Assembly: GCF_029625215.1 (NCBI RefSeq)
Contig: NZ_CP121197.1
Location: 1,860,001-1,924,000, forward strand
DNA length: 64,000 bases
Direction: 5' to 3'
From: Aurantibacillus circumpalustris
GTDB taxonomy: Bacteria > Bacteroidota > Bacteroidia > B-17B0 > Aurantibacillaceae
The first letter of the stretch is position 1; the number at the start of each line of letters is the position of its first letter. The notes under the pieces were generated by a model. That model saw nothing but the letters and a program-made list of their open reading frames with translations, was not told the origin of the DNA and did no database searches. Below are positions 45,744-54,253 of this stretch, one piece after another. A program made the position numbers and the translations under genes.

Positions 45744-48305
45744 ATGATCAAGCAAATAGTAGTAAGAATATTAACAGGAATTATTCTCTTATGCCATTTG
45801 CATTCCTACTCCCAATTTAAATGTCCTGATAGTCTCATTTATACATTTAAAGCCTACGCAACACAGTCGATAATTGTAAGCTGGGATCCATTTGCCGGAC
45901 CATGGACCCCCGTAACTTTTACCAATCAGCCAGTTACAGATGTCGGACTTTTTGGAGGTATAGCGGGACTTGCGCTTTCACCGAATTTAAATAACGGCAC
46001 CTTGTCCCCGACTTTTTATACAACACAATACGGGGGATTATTCTACTGGAGTGGTGTAAGTTGGATAAACACCAACGTGACTATCAGTAATGATAACATT
46101 TATGGACTGGTTGGTTGTGGAAATTCAATTTACGGGTTAAGCTCTTCGAATCCCGGATCCTATAAAGTGCATAAGTATACCCCTCCAAGTCCAGTAAGTA
46201 CAGTTTTAACACTTACAACAAATATTGCGGGATCTATTGTTTCTGATTGCAATTGCAATTTTTATCTTCTTAGTTCAAGTACGCTCTATAAGTATGATCC
46301 AAATGGTACATTGTTAACCACGTATACTGTTAATGGGCTTCCATTTGTTACCTCATTAGCTACACGCTTTGCAATCATAGGTAACACAATTTATGTGATA
46401 GGTATTGGACCAGCTCAGCCAGGAAATGTAATTTATAAAGGGAAAGGAACAATTATTGGAAACAGCATAACAACAAGCTCCTTAGCAGGGTTAAGCATAA
46501 ATGGTACAGCAGTAGCAATCACCTCTTGCCCATTTTCTTTAAATATGAATGTCGCTGCCACTATTGCCAGTAATACAATAGGGTGCAATCCTCCAACTGC
46601 AAGTCTTGCGGTAAACACTACGGTAACACCACTCAATTATAATTGGAGTGGGCCTGGTCTCATGGCTCCAGTTGGTAATGGCCCTACCGTAAATGTAAAT
46701 GCTCCAGGAACTTATTCGTGTTATGTAAAGGATGGTTTTTGTGCTGATACTATTCTAAGTTTGGTTACTACGGTGACAACAAATACAACGCTTGTAACAC
46801 CTGCGATTTTACCTGGTGCCAATTTATGTTTTGAGCCCAATATGAATCTTTTTTCTTCACTCAGTTCACCACAGTATTCTTACACTTGGACAGGCCCAAA
46901 TATTTTAGGAGCGAATACTTCTACTGCAATTGGTATTCAAGGCCCAGGAACTTATAGTCTTAAGGTCACAGAAATAAATAACGGCTGTGTTGGATCTGTG
47001 GCATCCAGCATATTACCTGTGCCTTTACTAAATTTTGGAATAAGCTCTCCAACACTTTGTGTGTATTCAACTAATGGAAAAAATATAGCGATTTTGAGTT
47101 ACAGCGGTGCACTCAATTATACACTCCTTGTGAATTCAGGTTTTTCGATACAACTCATTCCATCGCAACCTGTAATCCTTTCTCAAACAATTCCCTATTC
47201 GACTATTGGCTCAACTGGCGCAGCCACTCTTTATGGAACCAATGGAGTATGTACCACTTCGGTAATAACTAATTTCAGTGTCTTACCTGTTACTAAAATT
47301 ACTGCTACGTCATCAAAGTCTTTGGTCTGCAACGGGACTTCCGTAACGCTAGTGGCAGATGGTGCTGTAAGCTATTCCTGGACACCATTAAATAAAATAA
47401 AATCTATTAATAATAATTTAGTTTCAGTCGATATTCTTGGTTCAACTCAGTTTTCGGTTGTAGGACTGGATATTTATGGGTGTAATAGCGCGCCTGAAAT
47501 AATTTCTGTAAATATTTTTCCGTTACATGCAGGTCAACTTATATTTAAAGATCCCATCTGTTCTTCAGACTGTAAAGAATTTACTTTTGTCCCTAGTATT
47601 AAAGTGGGTAACAAAATTTATACGAACTGGACTTTAGAAACAAAATCATTTCCTCAAACAGAAAAAATTAATGCCTGTTTTCCAATGGAAGGGCCACATA
47701 AACTTTTTGTAACATTGACAGACAGTGTTCATCAATGTGCCAATTCACTTGCATTTACTTTGAATGTTTATCCCAAGCCGAAAGCAGATTTTAATTATCT
47801 ACCAGAAAAGCCAGTCGAAAATCTTGAAGAAGTTCAATTCATCAGTAATTCGCTTGGAGAACAACAGAATGAATGGAATTGGTTTGTCTATAAATCTGGT
47901 TTAAATAAAGCTAAAGGAGAACGCACTGCTTTTAAATTTCAAGATGCTGGAATTTATTCTGTGGCCCTTATAACAAAGAATAAATGGGGCTGTGCAGATA
48001 CTTCGATACAAGCCATTCACGTGGAAGAAGATTTTTTGTTTTACATGCCAAATTCTTTCACACCGAACGATGATCTTAAAAATGAATTGTTTCTGCCTGT
48101 CACGCGAGGCGTAAAACAAATTGATTTTTCAATATTCAATCAATGGGGGCAATTGGTTTTTAAAACGAATAGTATTTCAGAAGGCTGGGATGGAATGTTT
48201 AAGGGAAATCCTTGCCAAGAGGATATTTACATTTGGAAGGTAGAACTATCAACAAAACTCGGCGCATCGAAAAAATTTAATGGTCATGTTTTGCTAATGA
48301 GATAA
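45744..48305 (+). CDS. Large secreted protein with T9SS type B (gliding-type) C terminus
   Basis: 853 aa. Signal peptide (VRILTGIILLCHLHSYSQ). The N-terminal ~260 residues form a WD/beta-propeller-like region (GGIAGLALSPNLNNGTLSP, DCNCNFYLLSSSTLYKYD). Ig-like repeats follow, then a PKD domain (NEWNWFVYKSGLNKAK), and a type B sorting domain (FLFYMPNSFTPNDDLKNELF, IFNQWGQLVFKT). Such proteins are exported by T9SS and tethered to the surface. The specific role is unknown. Confidence 0.87.
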   Translation: MIKQIVVRILTGIILLCHLHSYSQFKCPDSLIYTFKAYATQSIIVSWDPFAGPWTPVTFTNQPVTDVGLFGGIAGLALSPNLNNGTLSPTFYTTQYGGLFYWSGVSWINTNVTISNDNIYGLVGCGNSIYGLSSSNPGSYKVHKYTPPSPVSTVLTLTTNIAGSIVSDCNCNFYLLSSSTLYKYDPNGTLLTTYTVNGLPFVTSLATRFAIIGNTIYVIGIGPAQPGNVIYKGKGTIIGNSITTSSLAGLSINGTAVAITSCPFSLNMNVAATIASNTIGCNPPTASLAVNTTVTPLNYNWSGPGLMAPVGNGPTVNVNAPGTYSCYVKDGFCADTILSLVTTVTTNTTLVTPAILPGANLCFEPNMNLFSSLSSPQYSYTWTGPNILGANTSTAIGIQGPGTYSLKVTEINNGCVGSVASSILPVPLLNFGISSPTLCVYSTNGKNIAILSYSGALNYTLLVNSGFSIQLIPSQPVILSQTIPYSTIGSTGAATLYGTNGVCTTSVITNFSVLPVTKITATSSKSLVCNGTSVTLVADGAVSYSWTPLNKIKSINNNLVSVDILGSTQFSVVGLDIYGCNSAPEIISVNIFPLHAGQLIFKDPICSSDCKEFTFVPSIKVGNKIYTNWTLETKSFPQTEKINACFPMEGPHKLFVTLTDSVHQCANSLAFTLNVYPKPKADFNYLPEKPVENLEEVQFISNSLGEQQNEWNWFVYKSGLNKAKGERTAFKFQDAGIYSVALITKNKWGCADTSIQAIHVEEDFLFYMPNSFTPNDDLKNELFLPVTRGVKQIDFSIFNQWGQLVFKTNSISEGWDGMFKGNPCQEDIYIWKVELSTKLGASKKFNGHVLLMR

Positions 48306-48340
48306 AATTAATTTAGATAGTTATAACATTTAGAATATTG

Positions 48341-48368
48341 AAAGGTCTACAAAATATGTTAGACCTTT
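48341..48368. terminator. Bidirectional terminator between convergent genes
   Basis: Arms AAAGGTCTA and TAGACCTTT with a 10-nt loop, followed by T-rich sequence, between the stops at 48305 (+) and 48389 (-). Confidence 0.85.
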
Positions 48369-48388
48369 TTCTTTAAGTGTTTTAGGAT

Positions 48389-48655
48389 TTAAGAATTTTT
48401 CCATCTCTGTAAACGTTTCATTCCCCTGGTAAATAACCAGGATGTGAATTTTGAATGCCCGCCCTCTATCATTTTCTCTTTGCAGTAATCTTGAAACTCG
48501 AGCACATTTGTTCCTCTGTACTTAAATTCGCCATTCTCAAAACAGTAGGAACAATACATTGTACTTTTACTTCCATCGGCATTGGAGCCTCCGCCTTTTT
48601 CATCACGCTTTAAAGGCATTCCGCATGACTGGCAATTTTTGTTTGTTGTTTCCAT
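48389..48655 (-). CDS. Zinc-ribbon protein
   Basis: 88 aa. Two CxxC knuckles, CQSCGMPLKRDEKGGGSNAD and CSYCFENGEF, form a zinc ribbon typical of a family of small Bacteroidota and Firmicutes proteins. C-terminal region FTSWLFTRGMKRLQRW. It is 10 nt downstream of a GNAT gene and probably its partner. Exact function unknown. Confidence 0.8.
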   Translation of the reverse strand: METTNKNCQSCGMPLKRDEKGGGSNADGSKSTMYCSYCFENGEFKYRGTNVLEFQDYCKEKMIEGGHSKFTSWLFTRGMKRLQRWKNS

Positions 48656-48665
48656 GATTTTTATT

Positions 48666-49151
48666 TTAGTGTTTTTTGTTTATCCATTTTATTTTTACCG
48701 CCGAAATTTTTTCTACCTCAAGTCTTTCTTTTGTAAGAATTTCAAAACCACATTTCTCATAAAATTTGAGTGGAGAGAGATAGGCCTCTCCATTCTTTTT
48801 CTTGTCATTGTTATGGTCTATTACCCAACCATTCAACACATTTTCTGATTGTTTTAATTTGTCCAGCATTTTTCGTCCGAACCCTTGGCCTTTTATTTTT
48901 TCAGACAAAATGATTGCGAACCACTTTTCATTTTCTCGCTCAAATGAAAAAGCCCAACCTAAAATTAAATTTTCTTTATCTGTCAGCAAAAGATGTTTAA
49001 GGCTTGTAAGATTTTTCATGTAATCATCAAATTCTTCTGAGCTCTTGTATGAGAGTTTTTCTGGATATTCAGCGTTCCATAAATTAAGCACTTGGCTTTT
49101 TGCAAGTTCGTCTAATTCAGTCACCTCTGTTATTTTCAAATTATCTTTCAT
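48666..49151 (-). CDS. GNAT family N-acetyltransferase
   Basis: 161 aa with GNAT motif A (WFAIILSEKIKGQGFGRKML) and a C-terminal FYEKCGFEILTKERLE. It directly borders the degenerate left cassette site (49155-49223), so it may itself belong to the cassette region or mark the chromosome side. Substrate unknown. Confidence 0.82.
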   Translation of the reverse strand: MKDNLKITEVTELDELAKSQVLNLWNAEYPEKLSYKSSEEFDDYMKNLTSLKHLLLTDKENLILGWAFSFERENEKWFAIILSEKIKGQGFGRKMLDKLKQSENVLNGWVIDHNNDKKKNGEAYLSPLKFYEKCGFEILTKERLEVEKISAVKIKWINKKH

Positions 49152-49154
49152 TTA

Positions 49155-49223
49155 AGTGAGCCAATAAAAAATTTGCAAATGCATGTACAAATGTCCGCTG
49201 GCGCCAGAGCCCGTGTTACCTGC
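49155..49223 (-). other. Degenerate cassette site A (left end of array)
   Basis: GTTACCTGC (49215-49223) is the exact reverse complement of GCAGGTAAC at 49962-49970, on the other side of the toxin-antitoxin cassette. After a 2-nt mismatch the complementarity resumes for 5 nt (GTGCT). The remaining 60 nt contain CTGGCGCCAG and GCGGACA but no complete second arm, so the site seems truncated. Confidence 0.6.
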
Positions 49224-49644
49224 TGGTGCTTTCGACTAGTGAGACCGCTTCTTTTGGAGTCAATATTGGCAATGAACTTGATTTAAAGTCTTTAGTGTCA
49301 CGAGTAACAATGAAGTCGATTTTACTTAGAGATTTTGCACAGTTGTATTGAATGGCATCTTCAAAGTCTTTGAAGTCAGATTTAATTGACTTTTTAATGA
49401 TGTCTTTGGTAACGTCGATAATGTCTGTCCATTCATTTAATTCGGCCAACATTTTAATTGTTTCTGCATGTGAACACGATTGTCGTAATATGTAGTAAAT
49501 ATTATTATAAGAAACCGCAGATATATAAATGTTTATTTCCTTTTTAAAAGAATAATTGAAAAGCCTAGCAGCTTCTATTGAAAAAGGTTTACGGTCTGCG
49601 AAAAAGTCAATTAATACGTTAGTGTCTAAAAAAATATTCTTCAT
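49216..49644 (-). CDS. PIN-domain toxin (VapC type)
   Basis: 142 aa. PIN nuclease residues: FLDTNVLIDFF (Asp7, Asp13), FEDAIQYNCA (Glu/Asp) and VTRDTKDF. An Mg-dependent RNase that would cut tRNA or rRNA. The gene overlaps the antitoxin by 4 nt (ATGA). Its stop codon TAA lies inside the cassette box AGGTAAC, and its last residues (ESTSR) are encoded by that box region. Asp codons are mainly GAC, unlike the surrounding chromosome. Confidence 0.87.
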   Translation of the reverse strand: MKNIFLDTNVLIDFFADRKPFSIEAARLFNYSFKKEINIYISAVSYNNIYYILRQSCSHAETIKMLAELNEWTDIIDVTKDIIKKSIKSDFKDFEDAIQYNCAKSLSKIDFIVTRDTKDFKSSSLPILTPKEAVSLVESTSR

Positions 49645-49889
49645 GATTTATATTTTTTCAGCAGACCTTTTGTTAATTCTTTTTTATAATCATAATCCTC
49701 TGGTAACTCTATAGCACCCATTAGTTTTAAGATTTTAGGAGAAATAGTTTCTACTTTATTTTCTTTAGACGTCAATGACATAAGATAGTTTTCTACTATG
49801 TCCGACAGACTTTTGCCTTTTTGTTTGGCGTATTTTTTTGCAATTGAGATTACTGAGTCGTCAATTGTCAAAGTGAGTTTTGTTGTCAT
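49641..49889 (-). CDS. Antitoxin for the PIN toxin (DUF6364-like)
   Basis: 82 aa from ATG 49889; the open frame runs back to 49940 but the ATG is preferred. N terminus TTKLTLTIDDSVISIAKKYA, then KQKGKSLSDIVENYLMSLT: a ribbon-helix-helix DNA-binding fold of the DUF6364 type, with a toxin-binding tail ending LTKGLLKKYKS. It probably represses its own promoter through the repeats at 49891-49925. Confidence 0.82.
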   Translation of the reverse strand: MTTKLTLTIDDSVISIAKKYAKQKGKSLSDIVENYLMSLTSKENKVETISPKILKLMGAIELPEDYDYKKELTKGLLKKYKS

Positions 49890-49890
49890 G

Positions 49891-49925
49891 ATACGTGTAA
49901 ATATGTCAGTAAATATACGTGTAAA
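49891..49925 (-). promoter_or_regulatory. Probable antitoxin operator (two ATACGTGTAAA repeats)
   Basis: The 11-mer occurs at 49891-49901 and 49915-49925, 24 nt apart, just upstream of the antitoxin start. A ribbon-helix-helix repressor would bind such a site. Confidence 0.55.
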
Positions 49926-49961
49926 ATTTGAGACTACCAAATACCTGTCCGGATAGCACTT

Positions 49962-50059
49962 GCAGGTAACGTTTTGCGCCTAGGCTCAGTTTTTGCTTGT
50001 CCAAATATAGTGTTTGAGCGCTAACACGCAAAAATTGAGCTTAGGCGCTGTTATAGGGC
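49962..50059 (-). other. attC-like cassette site B
   Basis: 98 nt. Left box GCAGGTAAC, right box GTTATAGGGC. Inside are complementary 21-nt arms, GCGCCTAGGCTCAGTTTTTG(C) and its near-reverse complement (two G-U positions only). The terminal boxes share only TAAC/GTTA with each other. Instead, the left box is complementary to site A and the right box to site C, that is, across the neighbouring genes. Confidence 0.75.
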
Positions 50060-50512
50060 GTTTTTATTTTTGTCTGTACGTTTTAATACTTTTGTGTCGA
50101 GGTCGTGAAATACTAATGTCAGTTCGTAAGCATTTGTTTCAATGAAAATTTTATAGAATTTGTTTCCGTATGTTTTTTCTAATTGAATTAATTCGTCTGT
50201 ATTTTCTGTCAGTGTCAAACCCGGATATGTCACGGCATAATTTACACCCCAAATAAAAGCTAAAGGATAATCTGATTCATTTTGTCTGGAAGGGTCAAGT
50301 AACCTGTCGTCCATTGAATAGTGCTCGGGTTTTACAATTACTTTAAAGTCCGCCTTGATACAACCTTTAAAAACATACTGAATTTCTTCTTCGTAGTCTT
50401 GTCCGCATATTAAACCAATTATTTCATAGTCACGAATATTGTCGAGTATACCGTGTCTGATAATTGCTTGGTCAAAAAGGTCGTGTTGGTCTAATTTTTC
50501 TTTAATTGTCAT
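50051..50512 (-). CDS. Cassette protein of unknown function
   Basis: 153 aa from ATG 50512 (a longer frame begins at TTG 50521). Acidic, mixed alpha/beta sequence (DYEIIGLICGQDYEEEIQYV, LTLVFHDLDTKVLKR), with no signal peptide or membrane helix. No family recognised. Its stop codon TAA is supplied by the cassette box CCCTATAAC, as for the upstream toxin. Asp is almost always GAC here. Confidence 0.65.
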   Translation of the reverse strand: MTIKEKLDQHDLFDQAIIRHGILDNIRDYEIIGLICGQDYEEEIQYVFKGCIKADFKVIVKPEHYSMDDRLLDPSRQNESDYPLAFIWGVNYAVTYPGLTLTENTDELIQLEKTYGNKFYKIFIETNAYELTLVFHDLDTKVLKRTDKNKNAL

Positions 50513-50524
50513 GGTTGTCAAAAT

Positions 50525-50646
50525 GCCCTATAACGGAATGCAGCTTGGCCTAGTGCCCGCCTGTCCGTAAAGTTAAATGCCCGAATGTCCAACGAGATGC
50601 CAAAATGCAAAATGCGCGGGCATTAGGCCAAACTGCTGTTACCGGC
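50525..50646 (-). other. attC-like cassette site C
   Basis: 122 nt. Left box GCCCTATAAC (complement of the right box of B across the 153-aa gene), right box GTTACCGGC (complement of the left box of D across the second PIN module). The long arms GCAGCTTGGCCTAGTGCCCG(C) and their near-complement pair over 21 nt with one mismatch and one G-U pair. The arm sequence differs from B and D. Confidence 0.75.
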
Positions 50647-50652
50647 TGTGCT

Positions 50653-50814
50653 TTATTGTCCAACTGATTTGAGTCCGCTCTTTTTGATGTGAGTCTCAAT
50701 GTATGCTTTTAATTCTTCGAATGTCATACCTGAAGTTTCAGAACTTATTTTGTCTCTGATCTCTCGCATCATTTTTACAGCGTCAAACGTTTTTGTTTTT
50801 TTATTCGTCTCCAT
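50653..50814 (-). CDS. Small antitoxin-like protein
   Basis: 53 aa: METNKKTKTFDAVKMMREIR..., ending GLKSVGQ. The pattern KTFDAVKMMREIRDKI...MTFEELKAYIE is typical of the short antitoxins accompanying PIN toxins in Bacteroidota. It overlaps the 3' end of the PIN gene by 14 nt, so the order is toxin then antitoxin. It ends 19 nt before the cassette box of site C. Confidence 0.7.
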   Translation of the reverse strand: METNKKTKTFDAVKMMREIRDKISSETSGMTFEELKAYIETHIKKSGLKSVGQ

Positions 50815-51265
50815 ATTTTATTAAATCTTTCGGACTTCTAATTTCAATCATTGGAAAACCAAGTCTGAGGTTTACCGAATTATAGCCTTTAATTCTGTCC
50901 AGGTTAACAATGTGTTTAAAATTCCAACTTGCTAATACGTCCACACGATTAATTGTGGCTAAAGCAATATGTCTGCAATCTTCAATGCTAGTTTTACCTA
51001 CTACTTTTTCTGAAACATAAGTGTCCGCAAGTTTCAAAGCCTCCTCAGTCAATAAAACGCGTTCAAAATTGTCTGAGGAGTAATTTTGTAGTAGCTGTCT
51101 AACACGTTCAGGTGCATATATTAACTCAAGGTCAAGTAGGTCTGAGATAACAAAAACTATTTCCTTTTTTTCAAGTCTGTCGAAGAGGCTCATTGTAGCT
51201 TCTTTAAACTCTTCGTCAAAATAACCTCCTACGACCGAAGTGTCTATGTAAATTCGCTGTTTCAC
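50801..51265 (-). CDS. PIN-domain toxin, second module
   Basis: 154 aa from GTG 51265. PIN features: IYIDTSVVGGYFDEE (Asp), a central Glu (DLLDLELIYAP), TSIEDCRHIALATINRVDVL (Glu/Asp) and ASWNFKHIVN (the W-N-F-KH form). It differs from the VapC at 49216, so the two modules are independent. Likely RNase toxin, neutralised by the overlapping 53-aa protein. Confidence 0.83.
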   Translation of the reverse strand: MKQRIYIDTSVVGGYFDEEFKEATMSLFDRLEKKEIVFVISDLLDLELIYAPERVRQLLQNYSSDNFERVLLTEEALKLADTYVSEKVVGKTSIEDCRHIALATINRVDVLASWNFKHIVNLDRIKGYNSVNLRLGFPMIEIRSPKDLIKYGDE

Positions 51266-51331
51266 AATATTAAAGATACGGATTTTATCCTAATTGATAA
51301 AATGTCTTGGAGTCCTGTCTGCACAAGCATT

Positions 51332-51430
51332 GCCGGTAACGGATTGCGCCTAGGCACAGTTTTTTGCTTGTCCAAGTTATGCATTTGAGCGCTAACGCGC
51401 AAAAAATTGGGCTTAGGCGCTGTTAGTACC
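51332..51430 (-). other. attC-like cassette site D
   Basis: 99 nt, close relative of B (same GCGCCTAGGC arm, same GAGCGCTAAC loop segment). Left box GCCGGTAAC complements C; right box GTTAGTACC complements GGTACTAAC at 54254-54262, about 2.8 kb away beyond the TPR gene. The complementarity with 54262 extends past a short mismatch into TTGCCGC. Confidence 0.75.
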
Positions 51431-51588
51431 TAGTTGCCGCTACACAGTTTAACTTCTGTTCACGTGTCCGCCGATAAATTGTAATATTGTCAAACCGATT
51501 TTTTACGCCCGAACTTTTTAATTTTTTGTGCGATAGGAATGCAATTTGAAAAATTGCTTGTTCTAATGTCCGCACAGGTGGGGTGGGA

Positions 51589-51691
51589 ATTTCGCAAGCT
51601 TATTTGGCGCCACAAAAAGTATTTGCCTTTGAAAAGAAGCGCCAAATGTGCTTGTGAAATGCGCAAAGGTTTAGGGCATCCGTTGGATAAC
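51589..51691 (-). other. Divergent hairpin E with possible box
   Basis: Arms at 51589-51610 and 51639-51660 pair over 22 nt (core TTATTTGGCGC / GCGCCAAATGTG, one mismatch region). GTTGGATAAC at 51682-51691 follows. The reverse complement of its first nine bases occurs at 54290-54298. The arm shares the GCTTATTTG / CAAATGTGC mismatch with F, but no clear TAAC box closes the left side. Confidence 0.5.
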
Positions 51692-51700
51692 TGTCTGCGG

Positions 51701-53917
51701 CTATTTCGACAAAGAAATATATTTTGATGTCAAAATAACTTTCTTATGATCAGATTTAAATTTCGCCTTATAAATCTCATTTGCCTGCGTAAAATATTTC
51801 AAAGCTTCATTTTTTCTTTTTTCTTTTAATCTGATTTCGCCTAAACCTGTTAAGTTATCGGCTATCTTATCGTGTTGGCTGTCAAGTGTTTTATTTATTA
51901 TTTCTAATGCCTGTTGAAATAGATTTTCGGATTCTGATAATTTCCCTTCTTTAAGCCTCAGATAGGCTTTATTATAAAGCACAGTTGCATAATCAGGGTG
52001 ATTTTTTCCAATTTGCATTTCATATATTCTCATCGTTCTGTTAAACAAAGTGTCCGCTTCTATAAATCTATTTTTTCTACTTTTTATAAGTCCTATCCCA
52101 TTTAGTGTAGAACCAAAGCTTATTTTATCTTCCATTTTATTAGTAGTATCAATTGAAAGACATTGCTCGTATAATTTTTCAGATTCGTTTGTGTTTTCAA
52201 TAAGGTAATTTATGTATGCTTCACTCCTGATGTACTGTGTCAAATATGGGTTATTCTTTTCCTCAAAGTATATGATTGCAATTTTTTTAGCCATTTGCGC
52301 CTGATCTAATGCGGCTTGATACTGTGTTAAATCACATTTTAAACTTGATAAGGCATCTAAGATGTCTGCGTATTGAATGGTTGTATTGTTAGTATAACTT
52401 AAAGCTTCATTAAATAAATTTTCTGCCGTTTCATAAAATCCTTGGTAATGCTTAACTAATCCTAGCCTTAGGAGTAAACTCCCATAGAAGTTATCTTTTG
52501 AAGAAGTGATTTTTTCAAGAATTTTGATTGACTTATTACAGCCTTGTTCAGCTTCCTTGTAGTCAGCTAGCGCTATATTAACTATGTTTAATCCATTAAG
52601 CACATTTAAGTAATAATAAGTATTTTCCCCATTAATTTTAAAAACTCTATTTAGAGATTGTTCCATTAAGGCTTTTGCTTTACGAAAATCTCCTTTGTTT
52701 AAAACATGAAAGGCGTAATTAGTGAGAGAAATTGAGTAGTCATGAGATTGTGAATATGTCTTTGTATCAAACGCTTTCTCAAAATATGCATCTGCCGAAT
52801 CATAAATTTGCCTTTTTGAATATGTCCAACCGATATCAGCATAGACGCCTGCAAGCGTATTAATGATAATGTCCTCTGGTTGATCCTTAAATTGTAAGCT
52901 GTTATAGTTCTTGGAACCACTTGTCAGTATAATTACGGCCGATTGGTAAACTTTAATCGCCTGTTGATAATAGTATTGTTCTCGATAGGAATTTGCTAGC
53001 AATTTCAAAGTTAATGCATAATAAATGTTTTTAGTTTTAAAATGATTTTCATACAAGTTCAGGGCCTCAATGAATAGTGAATCGGCTTTATTGTATTTTT
53101 CAGCTCGCACATACAGCTCGCCTAAAAGGGTTTTTAAATATGCATTTTCTTGAGAGCTGTCTCCGTAAAGAATTCTAAGAGGTCGTTGTATGGCATAAAT
53201 ATTTTCGAGAACTTTATCGTCAGAACCTTCATAAATATTTTTCTCGATAAGACCCCAATATGCTCTATACTGAGCTATAAAACCATCGAAATAAGTTGTG
53301 TCATATCCGATTTCATAAAACTCTATTGCCTTTTGTGAAAAAACAAGGCTTTGCTCATATTCTTTGTTTTCTGAAAGCTGCATTGCCAATTTATAATTTT
53401 TTTGAGCCAAACCTCTACTGTGCAAAGTAGGTATATTTCTATTGAGATAAATGTTGATGAAATCTAATGGAAGGAAAAGTATAATTACACTCAAAGTAAT
53501 AATAACGGAACATCTAATTATAAGTCCTTTATAATATTTGACTTTTTCAATTAATGCATTCTTTCTGTTTCTGCGTAATAGATGTATAAGTAGAAAAAAT
53601 AAAACTAGATTCGGGGCATTTAATAATAACAGTATAGCGTTAGGCATATTAAAGATTTTGAGTGTGAAACCCATAATACCTGAAGCGAAAGCCACACCGC
53701 AAAAAATTGCAAAGAAAGTTGACTTTACCTTATTGGTGTATTCATCTGGTATGTACAACTGATAACCTAAAAATGAAATATATAAGAAAGCCAAAAAGTG
53801 GACAAGTGCATAAACCCCAGATTCAATTTCAAATCCAAAAATATTATTCAGATAAAAAAGTAAGACTATACCAAAAACTATGATTTCTATTTTCTTCATG
53901 GGTACAAGCGAATGCAT
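51701..53917 (-). CDS. TPR-repeat membrane protein
   Basis: 738 aa. The N-terminal ~165 residues have four membrane helices (IIVFGIVLLFYLNNIFGF, IIRCSVIITLSVIILFL). About a dozen tetratricopeptide-type repeats follow (for example YEQSLVFSQKAIEFYEIGYD and LSESENLFQQALEIINKTLD) up to the C terminus. It is a protein-interaction scaffold anchored in the membrane; no kinase or HTH domain is attached. ATG 53899 is an alternative start. It lies in the largest cassette, between sites D and 54262. Confidence 0.8.
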   Translation of the reverse strand: MHSLVPMKKIEIIVFGIVLLFYLNNIFGFEIESGVYALVHFLAFLYISFLGYQLYIPDEYTNKVKSTFFAIFCGVAFASGIMGFTLKIFNMPNAILLLLNAPNLVLFFLLIHLLRRNRKNALIEKVKYYKGLIIRCSVIITLSVIILFLPLDFINIYLNRNIPTLHSRGLAQKNYKLAMQLSENKEYEQSLVFSQKAIEFYEIGYDTTYFDGFIAQYRAYWGLIEKNIYEGSDDKVLENIYAIQRPLRILYGDSSQENAYLKTLLGELYVRAEKYNKADSLFIEALNLYENHFKTKNIYYALTLKLLANSYREQYYYQQAIKVYQSAVIILTSGSKNYNSLQFKDQPEDIIINTLAGVYADIGWTYSKRQIYDSADAYFEKAFDTKTYSQSHDYSISLTNYAFHVLNKGDFRKAKALMEQSLNRVFKINGENTYYYLNVLNGLNIVNIALADYKEAEQGCNKSIKILEKITSSKDNFYGSLLLRLGLVKHYQGFYETAENLFNEALSYTNNTTIQYADILDALSSLKCDLTQYQAALDQAQMAKKIAIIYFEEKNNPYLTQYIRSEAYINYLIENTNESEKLYEQCLSIDTTNKMEDKISFGSTLNGIGLIKSRKNRFIEADTLFNRTMRIYEMQIGKNHPDYATVLYNKAYLRLKEGKLSESENLFQQALEIINKTLDSQHDKIADNLTGLGEIRLKEKRKNEALKYFTQANEIYKAKFKSDHKKVILTSKYISLSK

Positions 53918-53993
53918 ATTTACATATTTTATTTTAAATAATTCTTAAATTAGGATGGTAAAACTCTTAAGTTTCGTTTTCTGTGTGTAGGAG

Positions 53994-54055
53994 ATTGCAG
54001 CTTATTTGTTTGGCTTTACCAAATGTCCTCCCTGGCCAAACAAATGTGCTGCAAT
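53994..54055 (-). other. Divergent hairpin F
   Basis: Arms 53994-54014 and 54035-54055 pair over 21 nt with only a T-T mismatch and a G-T pair in GCTTATTTG / CAAATGTGC, the same defect as in hairpin E. No TAAC/GTTA boxes adjoin it, so it is degenerate or of another function. Confidence 0.55.
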
Positions 54056-54253
54056 TGCTATAGCCATTATGCGCCGCGTCACGTCGCAGAGAAAAGCGTC
54101 GAAAAAAAAAATTAAAAATCGTCTTGGAATATATTTGTTTAGTTGTCGAGACGTCAACCGAAATGTTGTCGACCGGAATGCCAGAAGTTTTTGAAACCGA
54201 AAACTCTTTTGTCCAGCGTAAAATCGTCATTGGAGATGTCCGCTGCGGCAATT

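Noticed and set aside
49962-51430. Interpretation of the hairpins as ordinary terminators
   Set aside because: Arms have no T-run, are far longer than terminators, and their ends match across genes rather than within the hairpin.
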